Shown here: in pieces, positions 23,226-30,419 of the stretch
Layout: every line of letters starts with the position of its first letter
Numbering within the stretch: the first letter of the stretch is position 1
Source of the DNA: an uncultured Alphaproteobacteria bacterium
GTDB taxonomy: Bacteria; Pseudomonadota; Alphaproteobacteria; RF32; CAG-239
DNA length: 35,841 nt
Direction: 5' to 3'
NCBI GenBank assembly: GCA_944392865.1
Contig: CALXYD010000012.1
Coordinates: forward strand, 1 to 35,841
Made by a program: the position numbers and the translations under genes
The notes under the pieces: model-generated
Told to the model about the DNA's origin: nothing
What the model saw: the letters and a program-made list of their open reading frames with translations, nothing else
The model's database searches: none

Positions 23226-23228
23226 TTT
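22711..23228 (+). repeat. 518-bp perfect direct repeat, right copy
   Basis: Partner of 20514-21031. The first differing base upstream is at 22710 (G here, A at 20513), changing Lys to Glu. Identity ends three bases after the stop codon. Confidence 0.95.
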
Positions 23229-23264
23229 TTAGCGCGGTTTTTAGTTTTGTTTAGCAAATTTTAA

Positions 23265-23293
23265 TCTTTTTCTAACCAAAGGCAATGTATAAT
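23265..23293 (+). promoter_or_regulatory. Possible promoter of the PBP gene
   Basis: A perfect TATAAT (23288-23293) stands 24-33 bp before the candidate starts of the PBP gene. The -35 region (CTTTTT, about 23265-23270) is poor. No terminator is evident between the preceding gene and this one, so read-through is possible. Confidence 0.35.
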
Positions 23294-23316
23294 TCCGGCA
23301 AAGAATTTTAACGGGT

Positions 23317-25194
23317 GTGCCTGTGATGAGGAAAAGAAAGAAAACGACAGGGAAAGCGGTCAAGGAAAAGCCGGCAAATAAAAAGAAAACGGCGCGTATG
23401 GCGTTGGTGCGCAAAAGGGCGGCGCGGCGTAGAACAAGCCGACGGCAGAAGCAGCCGTTGCGGTGGAAACTTAAATTGTTTATGACGCTGTTGTGGCTTG
23501 GGCTGGCGGCGGCGATTGTTTGCGGCGTGTATGTCTGGTATTGTTATAAAACATTGCCGCATTTTTCGGTAGCGTTGTCGGTTGAGCGTCTGCCGGGGGT
23601 GAAAATTCTGGCGGCGGACGGACGGGAGGTCGTTTCTTACGGCGCTTTGTTTGCTGAACCGGTTGACGTGGACGAATTGCCCGAATATGTATATCAGGCG
23701 GTGATAGATACCGAAGACCGGCGCTTTTTTAAGCACAGCGGGTTTGATTATATCGGGTTTGCCCGGGCTATGGCGGTCAACCTTGTTAAAATGCGCTATG
23801 CGCAGGGAGCGTCCACGATAACGCAACAGGTGGCGAAAAATCTGTTTCTGACACGCGAAAAAAGCATTAAGCGCAAAGTGCAGGAATATTTGTTGGCACA
23901 ATGGTTGGAAAAGCATTTCAGCAAAAAACAGATTTTGAATATTTATCTCAACCGGGTGTTTTTCGGAAGCGGTGCATACGGGCTGAATGCAGCGGCAAAG
24001 CGCTTTTTCAATAAAGACGCCAGAGAGTTGAACCTGCGGGAAGCGGCGATTTTAGCCGGTGCGTTGAAAGCGCCGAGCCGGTATAATTACCTCAGGAACA
24101 AAACGTTGGCGTTGGAGCGCTCGGAGTTGGTGCTGCGGTTGATGTTGCGAGCTGGCTCCATTTCGCTAAAAGAATGGGAAGATGCGCTGCAACTGCCTAT
24201 CGGCGAGGCGAACAACGGCAAAATTCTCGGTGCGCGGTATTTCGGCGATTATGTGATGGCGGCGCTGCCGGATCTGGTTAAGAAATATGATGACGATATT
24301 TATGTTAAGACAACGCTTGATTATGATTTGCAACGGCGGGTTGAGTATATGTTGCGCAAACATATCCGCGCCAATGCCGACAAGAACGTCAGCAACGGGG
24401 CAGTGGTTGTTTTGGATAGGAACGGGGCGATTAAAGCGATGGCCGGCGGCTATAATTATAACAGGAGCCAGTTTAACCGGGCAACGCAGGCGATGCGGCA
24501 GGCGGGGTCGTCATTTAAATTGTTTGTCTATCTGACGGCGTTTGAAAACGGTTTTTCGCCGGACGATATTTTGTCGGACGAGCCTATCCGTATTGATGAC
24601 TGGGAGCCGCAAAATTATGACCGGACGTTTCATGGGGCGGTCAGCCTCAAGTATGCGTTTGCAAAATCGCTTAATGTGGCGACGGTTGATTTGGCAACGT
24701 ATCTGAATTTGGAAGATATTATTGAAACGGCGCGGGAACTCGGCATTACGACAGATGTTGACGATGAACCGTCCATTATTCTCGGGGCGGCGGAAGTGCG
24801 CGTGATTGATATGGCGGCGGCATACGCGGCGACGGCTAACGGCGGGTATGCGGTATTTCCTTATGCCGTGCGCGAGGTTGCCGATACGGACGGATACCAG
24901 TTGTATCAATATCGGACGGACAGCCGGCAAAGAGTGCTTTCAGAAAATACGGTGAAAAATATCAATCTGCTGTTGCGCGAAGTTGTTTTGAGCGGGACGG
25001 GCAAGCGGGCAGGAAAGGTGCGCAATGCACGCGGCAAGACCGGCACATCGCAAAATTATCGCGATGCGTGGTTTATCGGCTCAAATGACAGATATACGGC
25101 GGCGGTGTGGGTCGGCAACGACGACAACAGCCCGATGAAAGAGGTGGGCGGAGGAACCGTGCCGGCGGAGATTTGGGCGGATATTATGAAATAA
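23317..25194 (+). CDS. Class A penicillin-binding protein
   Basis: A bifunctional peptidoglycan synthase of up to 625 residues. A strongly basic cytoplasmic tail (about 1-50) precedes one membrane helix (about 52-75). The glycosyltransferase domain (family 51) shows AVIDTEDRRFF with catalytic Glu133, GASTITQQVAKN and YLNRVFFGSGAYG. The transpeptidase domain shows Ser398-x-x-Lys401 (SSFK), SLN in KSLNVATVDLA and KTGTS. It ends soon after the transpeptidase core, shorter than typical PBP1a and without an OB-fold insertion. GTG 23317, GTG 23323 and ATG 23326 are all possible starts; the ribosome site is weak. It probably works with MltG in wall growth. Confidence 0.92.
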   Translation: MPVMRKRKKTTGKAVKEKPANKKKTARMALVRKRAARRRTSRRQKQPLRWKLKLFMTLLWLGLAAAIVCGVYVWYCYKTLPHFSVALSVERLPGVKILAADGREVVSYGALFAEPVDVDELPEYVYQAVIDTEDRRFFKHSGFDYIGFARAMAVNLVKMRYAQGASTITQQVAKNLFLTREKSIKRKVQEYLLAQWLEKHFSKKQILNIYLNRVFFGSGAYGLNAAAKRFFNKDARELNLREAAILAGALKAPSRYNYLRNKTLALERSELVLRLMLRAGSISLKEWEDALQLPIGEANNGKILGARYFGDYVMAALPDLVKKYDDDIYVKTTLDYDLQRRVEYMLRKHIRANADKNVSNGAVVVLDRNGAIKAMAGGYNYNRSQFNRATQAMRQAGSSFKLFVYLTAFENGFSPDDILSDEPIRIDDWEPQNYDRTFHGAVSLKYAFAKSLNVATVDLATYLNLEDIIETARELGITTDVDDEPSIILGAAEVRVIDMAAAYAATANGGYAVFPYAVREVADTDGYQLYQYRTDSRQRVLSENTVKNINLLLREVVLSGTGKRAGKVRNARGKTGTSQNYRDAWFIGSNDRYTAAVWVGNDDNSPMKEVGGGTVPAEIWADIMK

Positions 25195-25260
25195 AAAAAT
25201 CCTTTTCGCATACGTCGGGGTATTGCGAATCGGATATATGGCAGGGTAAACAGGCTCTTT

Positions 25261-25611
25261 TCAGACGCCCATATCGCGGACAAAGTGGGTGCCGCTGATG
25301 TAACCGTTTTGAAATTCGCCGCGAACTTCAATCAGATGATTGTGAAATTTGCGCCATTTGGTTACGGTTGAACGGTTGCGGGTGAAGTTTAGCGCAATTT
25401 TGGCGGTGCCGCTTTTTTCCGCCCTTTGGGCATAGCCGTCCAAACTGCAATTGGAACTGCCAATGCCGAAATCATCCCGCGCCAACCGGATATAACCGCG
25501 TCCGTTTTCTTCAAAATATGTTCCGCACCAGTTTTCGGTATCAGCAGCAGCAGAACCGGCGGAACCTAAAGATACACATAAAAATAGAGCCGGTAGAATG
25601 TGCTTTTTCAT
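25261..25611 (-). CDS. Small exported protein of unknown function
   Basis: A 116-residue protein with a clear Sec signal peptide (MKKHILPALFLCVSLGSAGSAAA, cleavage likely after about residue 23). The mature part of roughly 93 residues has two cysteines (in NWCGTY and SSNCSLDG), which could form a disulfide in the periplasm, and a beta-rich pattern (YIRLARDDF, KIALNFTRN, HLIEVRGEF). AAGGAG precedes the ATG by 9 nt and a good promoter lies upstream. No family recognised. It is convergent with the PBP gene. Confidence 0.7.
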   Translation of the reverse strand: MKKHILPALFLCVSLGSAGSAAADTENWCGTYFEENGRGYIRLARDDFGIGSSNCSLDGYAQRAEKSGTAKIALNFTRNRSTVTKWRKFHNHLIEVRGEFQNGYISGTHFVRDMGV

Positions 25612-25646
25612 AGCCGAAAACTCCTTAAAAGTTAATTTTCACTTAA

Positions 25647-25675
25647 CAAATAGCCTCTTTTTGTTTAGTTGTCAA
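25647..25675 (-). promoter_or_regulatory. Promoter of the small exported protein
   Basis: On the minus strand TTGACA (25670-25675), 17 bp and TATTTG (25647-25652). The leader is about 30 nt and contains AAGGAG. Confidence 0.65.
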
Positions 25676-25820
25676 TCTCTTTTGTCTATGATTCTTTAAA
25701 AAAATGAAAATTTTGGTATATAAATTTTTGTTAAGCGAATGTTTAGAAGAATGGGGGTATGTTTTAATTGCGGGCGCCTCGGGTGCGGCTTTAATCGGAA
25801 GAAACAGCGACGGATGACAG

Positions 25821-27212
25821 ATGATGGCATTGCATTTTAATTTGAAAGATGTGTTTTTTTTGTGTGTTGTGTTGGCGGGGTGGCATTTGTCGTTGCCGTG
25901 GGCTTTGGGATTGGCGGCGGCGTATTTCGTCGGCGTGCTTGTTTATTTGCGCCGGCAGGGGGAGGATATCTATTCAGATGGGGTATTTGCCGCGGCTTTT
26001 TTGATGAATTTATGGTATGTTCTCGCCTCCTGGGGCAATGTGCGGCAGTATGATTATTATAATTTTTTAATGCATGCGGATTATTTTTTGCAACACGGAT
26101 TTTTTATTGAGGCGCCGCTTGGGTATTTGCAATCGGTTTATTTTCAACCGCCGCTGTGGGGGCTGGTGTCGGCTTTGACGGCAAAGCTCTGCATGATGCT
26201 CGGGGGCGATTTTGCTGCCGGATTTGACAGTGTGCGGTTTATCAGCCTGTTTTGCGTGTCGGGAGCGGGAATTCTTTTTTGGCGACTGGCCGGCGCGCTT
26301 AATATCGGCGAAAAGTTTAAATTTTGGTTGTTTACATTGTTTTGTTTCTTTCCGGCGCAGGGAATTGCCGCTAATCTGGTTAATAACGACGCGGCGGTTT
26401 ATTTTTTGATGACGGCGATGATGTATATCGGGTATCAATGGTATATCGGCGGCAGGTGGCGCGATGCGCTCGCTTTGTCCGGATTGTTGCTGGCGGCGGG
26501 GTTGGTTAAATTTTCGGGCTTGATGATGTTGCCGGCGCTGGGCGTGCTGGGCTTGTTCCGGCTGTTTCAGGCAAAAGACAAGCTGGCATTTGCCCTGTGG
26601 GGGCAGTTTGCGGTTATCGGACTGGGGGCGGCGCTTGGTTTTGCCTGGGGGTGGTTTCTGCTTATGTATGATTTTCCTCTGGTGCCGCCGCCGGTCGGCA
26701 ACGCATATCAGGATTTGAGCGGATATACGCTTGCAGACAGGCTGTTTGGTTTGACGAAAGCGGCGGAGCCTTTTGCCGAGGTGCGCGCCGGCGGGGCGGA
26801 ACCGAACGTATGGCTGGCGTTGTTGAAGACGTCGCTGTTCGGCGAGTGGCGCTGGAAAGGGGAAGTTTGGGCGTATTTATTGTATATTCTGGGCGGAATC
26901 GCGGCTCTTCTATTGGTCGTCAGCTTCTTTTTGCTGTTGCGGCGCAAGTTCGGGCAAGAGTGGGGTTTCAACGCATTCGCGATAACACTGGCGTTTACGG
27001 TTTTGGCGGCGTGGATGAATTTCTGGCTGACGTATAAATATTTTTGTTCCAGCGAATTTCGTTATGTGATGATTCTACTACCGCTGTCTTTTTTGTGGTT
27101 GGGTAACAGCCTGACGCAAAAAAGCCTGCCAAAATCGGTGGAGAGGATTTTGGCAGGCGGTGTGGCGCTGGTGATTATAGCGCGTTTTATGCTTTATCTA
27201 AATACCATTTGA
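25821..27212 (+). CDS. GT-C type membrane glycosyltransferase (GT39/PMT-like)
   Basis: A 463-residue inner-membrane protein with about ten to twelve helices. A first extracytoplasmic loop holds QYDYYNFLMHADYFLQHG and SVYFQPPLWGL, and a later loop LVNNDAAVYFLM, a layout seen in dolichyl-phosphate-mannose and ArnT-like transferases that use polyprenyl-linked sugars. The Asp residues near YDYY or HADY are candidates for the catalytic acid. Substrate unknown. Two Met codons open the frame; the ribosome site is weak. Its 3' end overlaps the convergent rfbB by 26 bp. Neighbouring sugar-nucleotide genes agree with a role in surface glycans. Confidence 0.55.
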   Translation: MMALHFNLKDVFFLCVVLAGWHLSLPWALGLAAAYFVGVLVYLRRQGEDIYSDGVFAAAFLMNLWYVLASWGNVRQYDYYNFLMHADYFLQHGFFIEAPLGYLQSVYFQPPLWGLVSALTAKLCMMLGGDFAAGFDSVRFISLFCVSGAGILFWRLAGALNIGEKFKFWLFTLFCFFPAQGIAANLVNNDAAVYFLMTAMMYIGYQWYIGGRWRDALALSGLLLAAGLVKFSGLMMLPALGVLGLFRLFQAKDKLAFALWGQFAVIGLGAALGFAWGWFLLMYDFPLVPPPVGNAYQDLSGYTLADRLFGLTKAAEPFAEVRAGGAEPNVWLALLKTSLFGEWRWKGEVWAYLLYILGGIAALLLVVSFFLLLRRKFGQEWGFNAFAITLAFTVLAAWMNFWLTYKYFCSSEFRYVMILLPLSFLWLGNSLTQKSLPKSVERILAGGVALVIIARFMLYLNTI

Positions 27213-28200
27213 CCGTTTTGACAATGCCGGTTTTAAATGTTTCATCCGGCCGGTAGCCAAGTTCAGACGTGATTTTGTCCGGGTCAATCGCATAGCGCAG
27301 GTCGTGTCCGGCGCGGTCTTTGACAAAGGTTATCAAATCGGCGTATTTTTTGCCGTCCGTCCGCGGGCGCAACTCGTCCAAAAGCGCGCATATCGTGTTG
27401 GTTATCTGTAAATTGGTCAGCTCGTTATGTCCGCCAACGTTATATGTTTCGCCGCTTTTGCCGTGGCAGAAAATCATATCTATCGCTTTGGCATGGTCGG
27501 TTACATAAAGCCAGTCGCGGATGTTCTGCCCGTTGCCGTATATCGGTATCGGCGATAAATTAAGGCAGTTGCGGATGATGGTCGGTATCAGTTTTTCGCT
27601 GTGCTGCTTGGGGCCGTAGTTGTTGGAACAATTGGAGGTGGTGGTGTTCATACCGTAAGTGTGGTGATAGGCGCGCACCAGAAAGTCCGAGCCGGCTTTG
27701 CTTGCCGAATACGGGCTGTTCGGGGCGTAAGGTGTCGTTTCCTTAAAAAAGCCTTCAGCGCCGAGCGTGCCATAGACTTCATCGGTTGAGATGTGGTGAA
27801 AGCGGTGTTTTTCACAACCGGTCTTGGGGGCAAAAGGTGCGTCAAACCAATGGGTGCGAGCGGCTTCCAGCAGGTTAAACGTGCCGACGAGATTGGTGTT
27901 GATGAAAGCGCGGGGGCCTTTGATTGAATTGTCAACGTGGCTTTCGGCGGCAAAATGGATAACACCGGAAAACTCGTATCGGTCAAACAGGCTGTTGACC
28001 AGCGCTTCATCGCAGATATCGCCCTGCACGAACGTATAAGCCGGGTTGTTTTCAACTTCTTTTAAATTGGCAAGATTGCCGGCATACGTCAGCTTGTCCA
28101 GATTGACGATTTTCCAATCGGGATGTTCAGCCATAAAATATGGGATAAAGTTGGAGCCGATAAAGCCGGCACCGCCGGTTATTAAAATTGTTTCAGACAT
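27187..28200 (-). CDS. rfbB: dTDP-glucose 4,6-dehydratase
   Basis: RfbB/RmlB (337 residues), second step of dTDP-L-rhamnose synthesis, converts dTDP-glucose to the 4-keto-6-deoxy sugar using tightly bound NAD. It is an extended short-chain dehydrogenase: GGAGFIGSN at the N-terminus, the active-site STDEVYG with the Asp-Glu pair specific to dehydratases, and YSASK (YxxxK). The motifs CSNNYGP and NIRDWLYVTDH are conserved. It is last in the operon; its start lies inside the end of rfbD (19-bp overlap). Confidence 0.97.
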   Translation of the reverse strand: MSETILITGGAGFIGSNFIPYFMAEHPDWKIVNLDKLTYAGNLANLKEVENNPAYTFVQGDICDEALVNSLFDRYEFSGVIHFAAESHVDNSIKGPRAFINTNLVGTFNLLEAARTHWFDAPFAPKTGCEKHRFHHISTDEVYGTLGAEGFFKETTPYAPNSPYSASKAGSDFLVRAYHHTYGMNTTTSNCSNNYGPKQHSEKLIPTIIRNCLNLSPIPIYGNGQNIRDWLYVTDHAKAIDMIFCHGKSGETYNVGGHNELTNLQITNTICALLDELRPRTDGKKYADLITFVKDRAGHDLRYAIDPDKITSELGYRPDETFKTGIVKTVKWYLDKA

Positions 28201-29006
28201 TTTTTTAATCCTTCTTTCCAGTGGGGAATTTCTATGTTAAAACGCGATTTGATTTTTGCTTTGTTTAAAACCGAATAATGCGGGCGGACGGCCGGCGTCG
28301 GGTAGTCTTTGCTTTCTATCGGGCGAATCCGGCAGGGGAGTTTGGATTGCTCCATAATTTCGCAGGCGAAATCATACCACGAGCAGACGCCTTCATCGGT
28401 GAAGTGATAAATTTCTTTTTCGCCGGAGCGGATTTGCGGCAAAGCGGCGACTATCGCTTCCGCCAAATCGTAGGCGTTGGTCGGCGTTCCCACCTGGTCA
28501 AAGACGACATTCAGGTTTTCTTTTTCCGCGCCAAGGCGACGCATGGTTTTAACGAAGTTGCCGCCGTGGGGCGAATAGAGCCAGGCGGTGCGGATGATTA
28601 TCGCGGTCGCGGCGTTCTTTAATACGTTTAATTCGCCTTCGCGTTTGGTTTTGCCGTAGACGCTTTGCGGGTTGGTCGCGTCATCTTCGCCATACGGGCG
28701 GCAAGATGTGCCGTCAAATACATAGTCGGTTGAGATGTGGACTATCCGTTTGCCGTATTTGGCGAGGTAAAGCGGCGCTAGAGCGTTGACTTTAGCGGCG
28801 TTAGCAGCGTCGCTTTCGGCGCGGTCAACCGCCGTATAAGCGGCGCAGTTGATAATGTATTCAAAATCGTTGGCGGAAAGGTATTGCTTAACCGCCGCTT
28901 CGTCCGTCAAGTCCAGTTCGTTGCGGTCTATGTATACCGCCTGTTCTTTGAGCAGGCTTTGCAGGGCGGTTCCCAGCTGTCCCTGGGCTCCGGTTACTAA
29001 AAGCAT
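28182..29006 (-). CDS. rfbD: dTDP-4-dehydrorhamnose reductase
   Basis: RfbD/RmlD (274 residues) performs the last step, reducing dTDP-4-keto-L-rhamnose to dTDP-L-rhamnose with NAD(P)H. Shown by VTGAQGQLGTAL at the N-terminus, the NCAAYTAVDRAE motif, STDYVFDG, and YGKTKREGE (YxxxK). The length is a little under the usual 290. Its start overlaps the end of rfbC by 10 bp and its end overlaps rfbB, so the genes are translationally coupled. Confidence 0.96.
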   Translation of the reverse strand: MLLVTGAQGQLGTALQSLLKEQAVYIDRNELDLTDEAAVKQYLSANDFEYIINCAAYTAVDRAESDAANAAKVNALAPLYLAKYGKRIVHISTDYVFDGTSCRPYGEDDATNPQSVYGKTKREGELNVLKNAATAIIIRTAWLYSPHGGNFVKTMRRLGAEKENLNVVFDQVGTPTNAYDLAEAIVAALPQIRSGEKEIYHFTDEGVCSWYDFACEIMEQSKLPCRIRPIESKDYPTPAVRPHYSVLNKAKIKSRFNIEIPHWKEGLKKCLKQF

Positions 29007-29545
29007 GGTTCCAAATCCTTTAACAACGGGTGGTTTAAATCGCGCGGCAAGACGTTGGCCTTGTCCATATCTATCTGCCAGTCAATGCCTAAGGACGGGT
29101 CATTGACGCATAAGCCGCCTTCGGCTTCTTTGCAATAAAAATTGTCGCATTTGTAGGCGAATACGGCGGTTTCGGACAAGACCGAAAATCCGTGGGCAAA
29201 GCCGCGCGGGATTAGTAATTGTTGTTGGTTTTCGCCGGAAAGACGGACGGCGACGTGTTGTCCGTAGGTTGGCGAATCGCGTCTGATGTCAACAGCGACA
29301 TCCAAAACTTCGCCGGCAATAACGCGCACGAGTTTTGCCTGAGCGTGTTCGCCTTTTTGAAAATGAAGCCCGCGGATGGTGCCGTAGCTTGAGAATGACT
29401 GGTTGTCCTGCACAAAATTGTAGTGCAGACCATTTTGCTCAAATTCTTTTTGGTTGTAGCTTTCAAAAAAGTAGCCGCGGGTGTCGGTAAAGACGCGCGG
29501 GGTGAGGATGTAAACACCCTCAAGTTTGGTTTTAGTAAAGATCAT
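28997..29545 (-). CDS. rfbC: dTDP-4-dehydrorhamnose 3,5-epimerase
   Basis: RfbC/RmlC (182 residues), a cupin enzyme that epimerises C3 and C5 of the keto sugar. Motifs: DTRGYFFESYNQ, DNQSFSSYGTIRGLHFQ with the catalytic His, VDIRRDSPTYGQ, and IPRGFAHGF. I place the start at 29545 because GAGG stands 6 nt before that ATG and the family begins there; a Met 15 codons upstream lies deeper inside rfbA and adds a basic extension foreign to the family. It overlaps rfbA by 14 bp. Confidence 0.95.
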   Translation of the reverse strand: MIFTKTKLEGVYILTPRVFTDTRGYFFESYNQKEFEQNGLHYNFVQDNQSFSSYGTIRGLHFQKGEHAQAKLVRVIAGEVLDVAVDIRRDSPTYGQHVAVRLSGENQQQLLIPRGFAHGFSVLSETAVFAYKCDNFYCKEAEGGLCVNDPSLGIDWQIDMDKANVLPRDLNHPLLKDLEPCF

Positions 29546-30419
29546 GATTTTCCTCGTAGACTTTTTGTAAATATTCTTTATACGGGACACCGTCTTTTAG
29601 GCGGTTTATCAATGCCAGCATCTGTTCTTTGGCGATGAAACCCTGGCGGTAGGCAATTTCTTCAATGCAGGCGAGCTTTAGCCCCTGGCGCTGTTCAATA
29701 ATCTGGACGAACTGCGCCGACTCCATCAGGCTGTCCGGCGTACCGGCGTCCAGCCAGGCACTGCCGCGCTTTAAGGGGATAACGTTTAAGCGCCCTTCTT
29801 TGAGGTAGAGCTTGTTTAAATCGGTGATTTCCAGTTCGCCGCGCTTGGAAGGTTTCAGAGAAGCCGCTTTTTCGGCAACATCGGCAGGGTAGAAGTAGAG
29901 CCCGGTTACCGCGTAGTTTGACTTCGGTTTTTTCGGCTTTTCTTCAATGGAGACAACGCGCTTTAATTCGTCAAACTCAATGACGCCGAAACGTTCCGGA
30001 TCCGAAACATGGTAGCCGAAAACGGTGGCGGCGCCGTTTTCCTCGTGGACAAGCGTGCGGTAGCTGTTCATCTGCGACTGGATATAAAATATGTTGTCGC
30101 CTAAAATTAAGCAGACTTTTTCGTTATTGATGAAATCCCGCCCGAGGATAAACGCTTCGGCAATGCCGTTGGGCGCGTCCTGAACTTTATATTCCAGGTG
30201 CAAGCCTAAATCCGCGCCATCGCCGAACAAACGCTCAATATTCGGCGTGTCCTGCGGGGTGGATATGATGAGAATATCGGTTATGCCGAACAGCATTAAA
30301 ACCGAGAGAGGATAGTATATCATCGGCTTGTCATAGACCGGCAACAACTGTTTGGATACGCATTGAGTCAGCGGATACAGTCTGGTGCCGGAGCCGCCGG
30401 CTAAAATGATGCCTTTCAT
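29532..30419 (-). CDS. rfbA: Glucose-1-phosphate thymidylyltransferase
   Basis: RfbA/RmlA (295 residues) makes dTDP-glucose from glucose-1-phosphate and dTTP, the first step to dTDP-rhamnose. Nucleotidyltransferase signature LAGGSGTRLYPLT followed by SKQLLPVYDKPMIYYPLS, then VQDAPNGIAEAF, LILGDNIFY, SIEEKPKKPKSNYAVTGLYFY and AWLDAGTPDSL. Its ATG overlaps the stop of the upstream DUF2207-like gene as ATGA. Confidence 0.97.
   Translation of the reverse strand: MKGIILAGGSGTRLYPLTQCVSKQLLPVYDKPMIYYPLSVLMLFGITDILIISTPQDTPNIERLFGDGADLGLHLEYKVQDAPNGIAEAFILGRDFINNEKVCLILGDNIFYIQSQMNSYRTLVHEENGAATVFGYHVSDPERFGVIEFDELKRVVSIEEKPKKPKSNYAVTGLYFYPADVAEKAASLKPSKRGELEITDLNKLYLKEGRLNVIPLKRGSAWLDAGTPDSLMESAQFVQIIEQRQGLKLACIEEIAYRQGFIAKEQMLALINRLKDGVPYKEYLQKVYEENHDLY

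Noticed and set aside
20514-23228. Transposition as the source of the 518-bp direct repeat
   Set aside because: No inverted terminal repeats, target duplications or transposase are visible. Gapless collinear homology beyond the repeat favours duplication with gene conversion.
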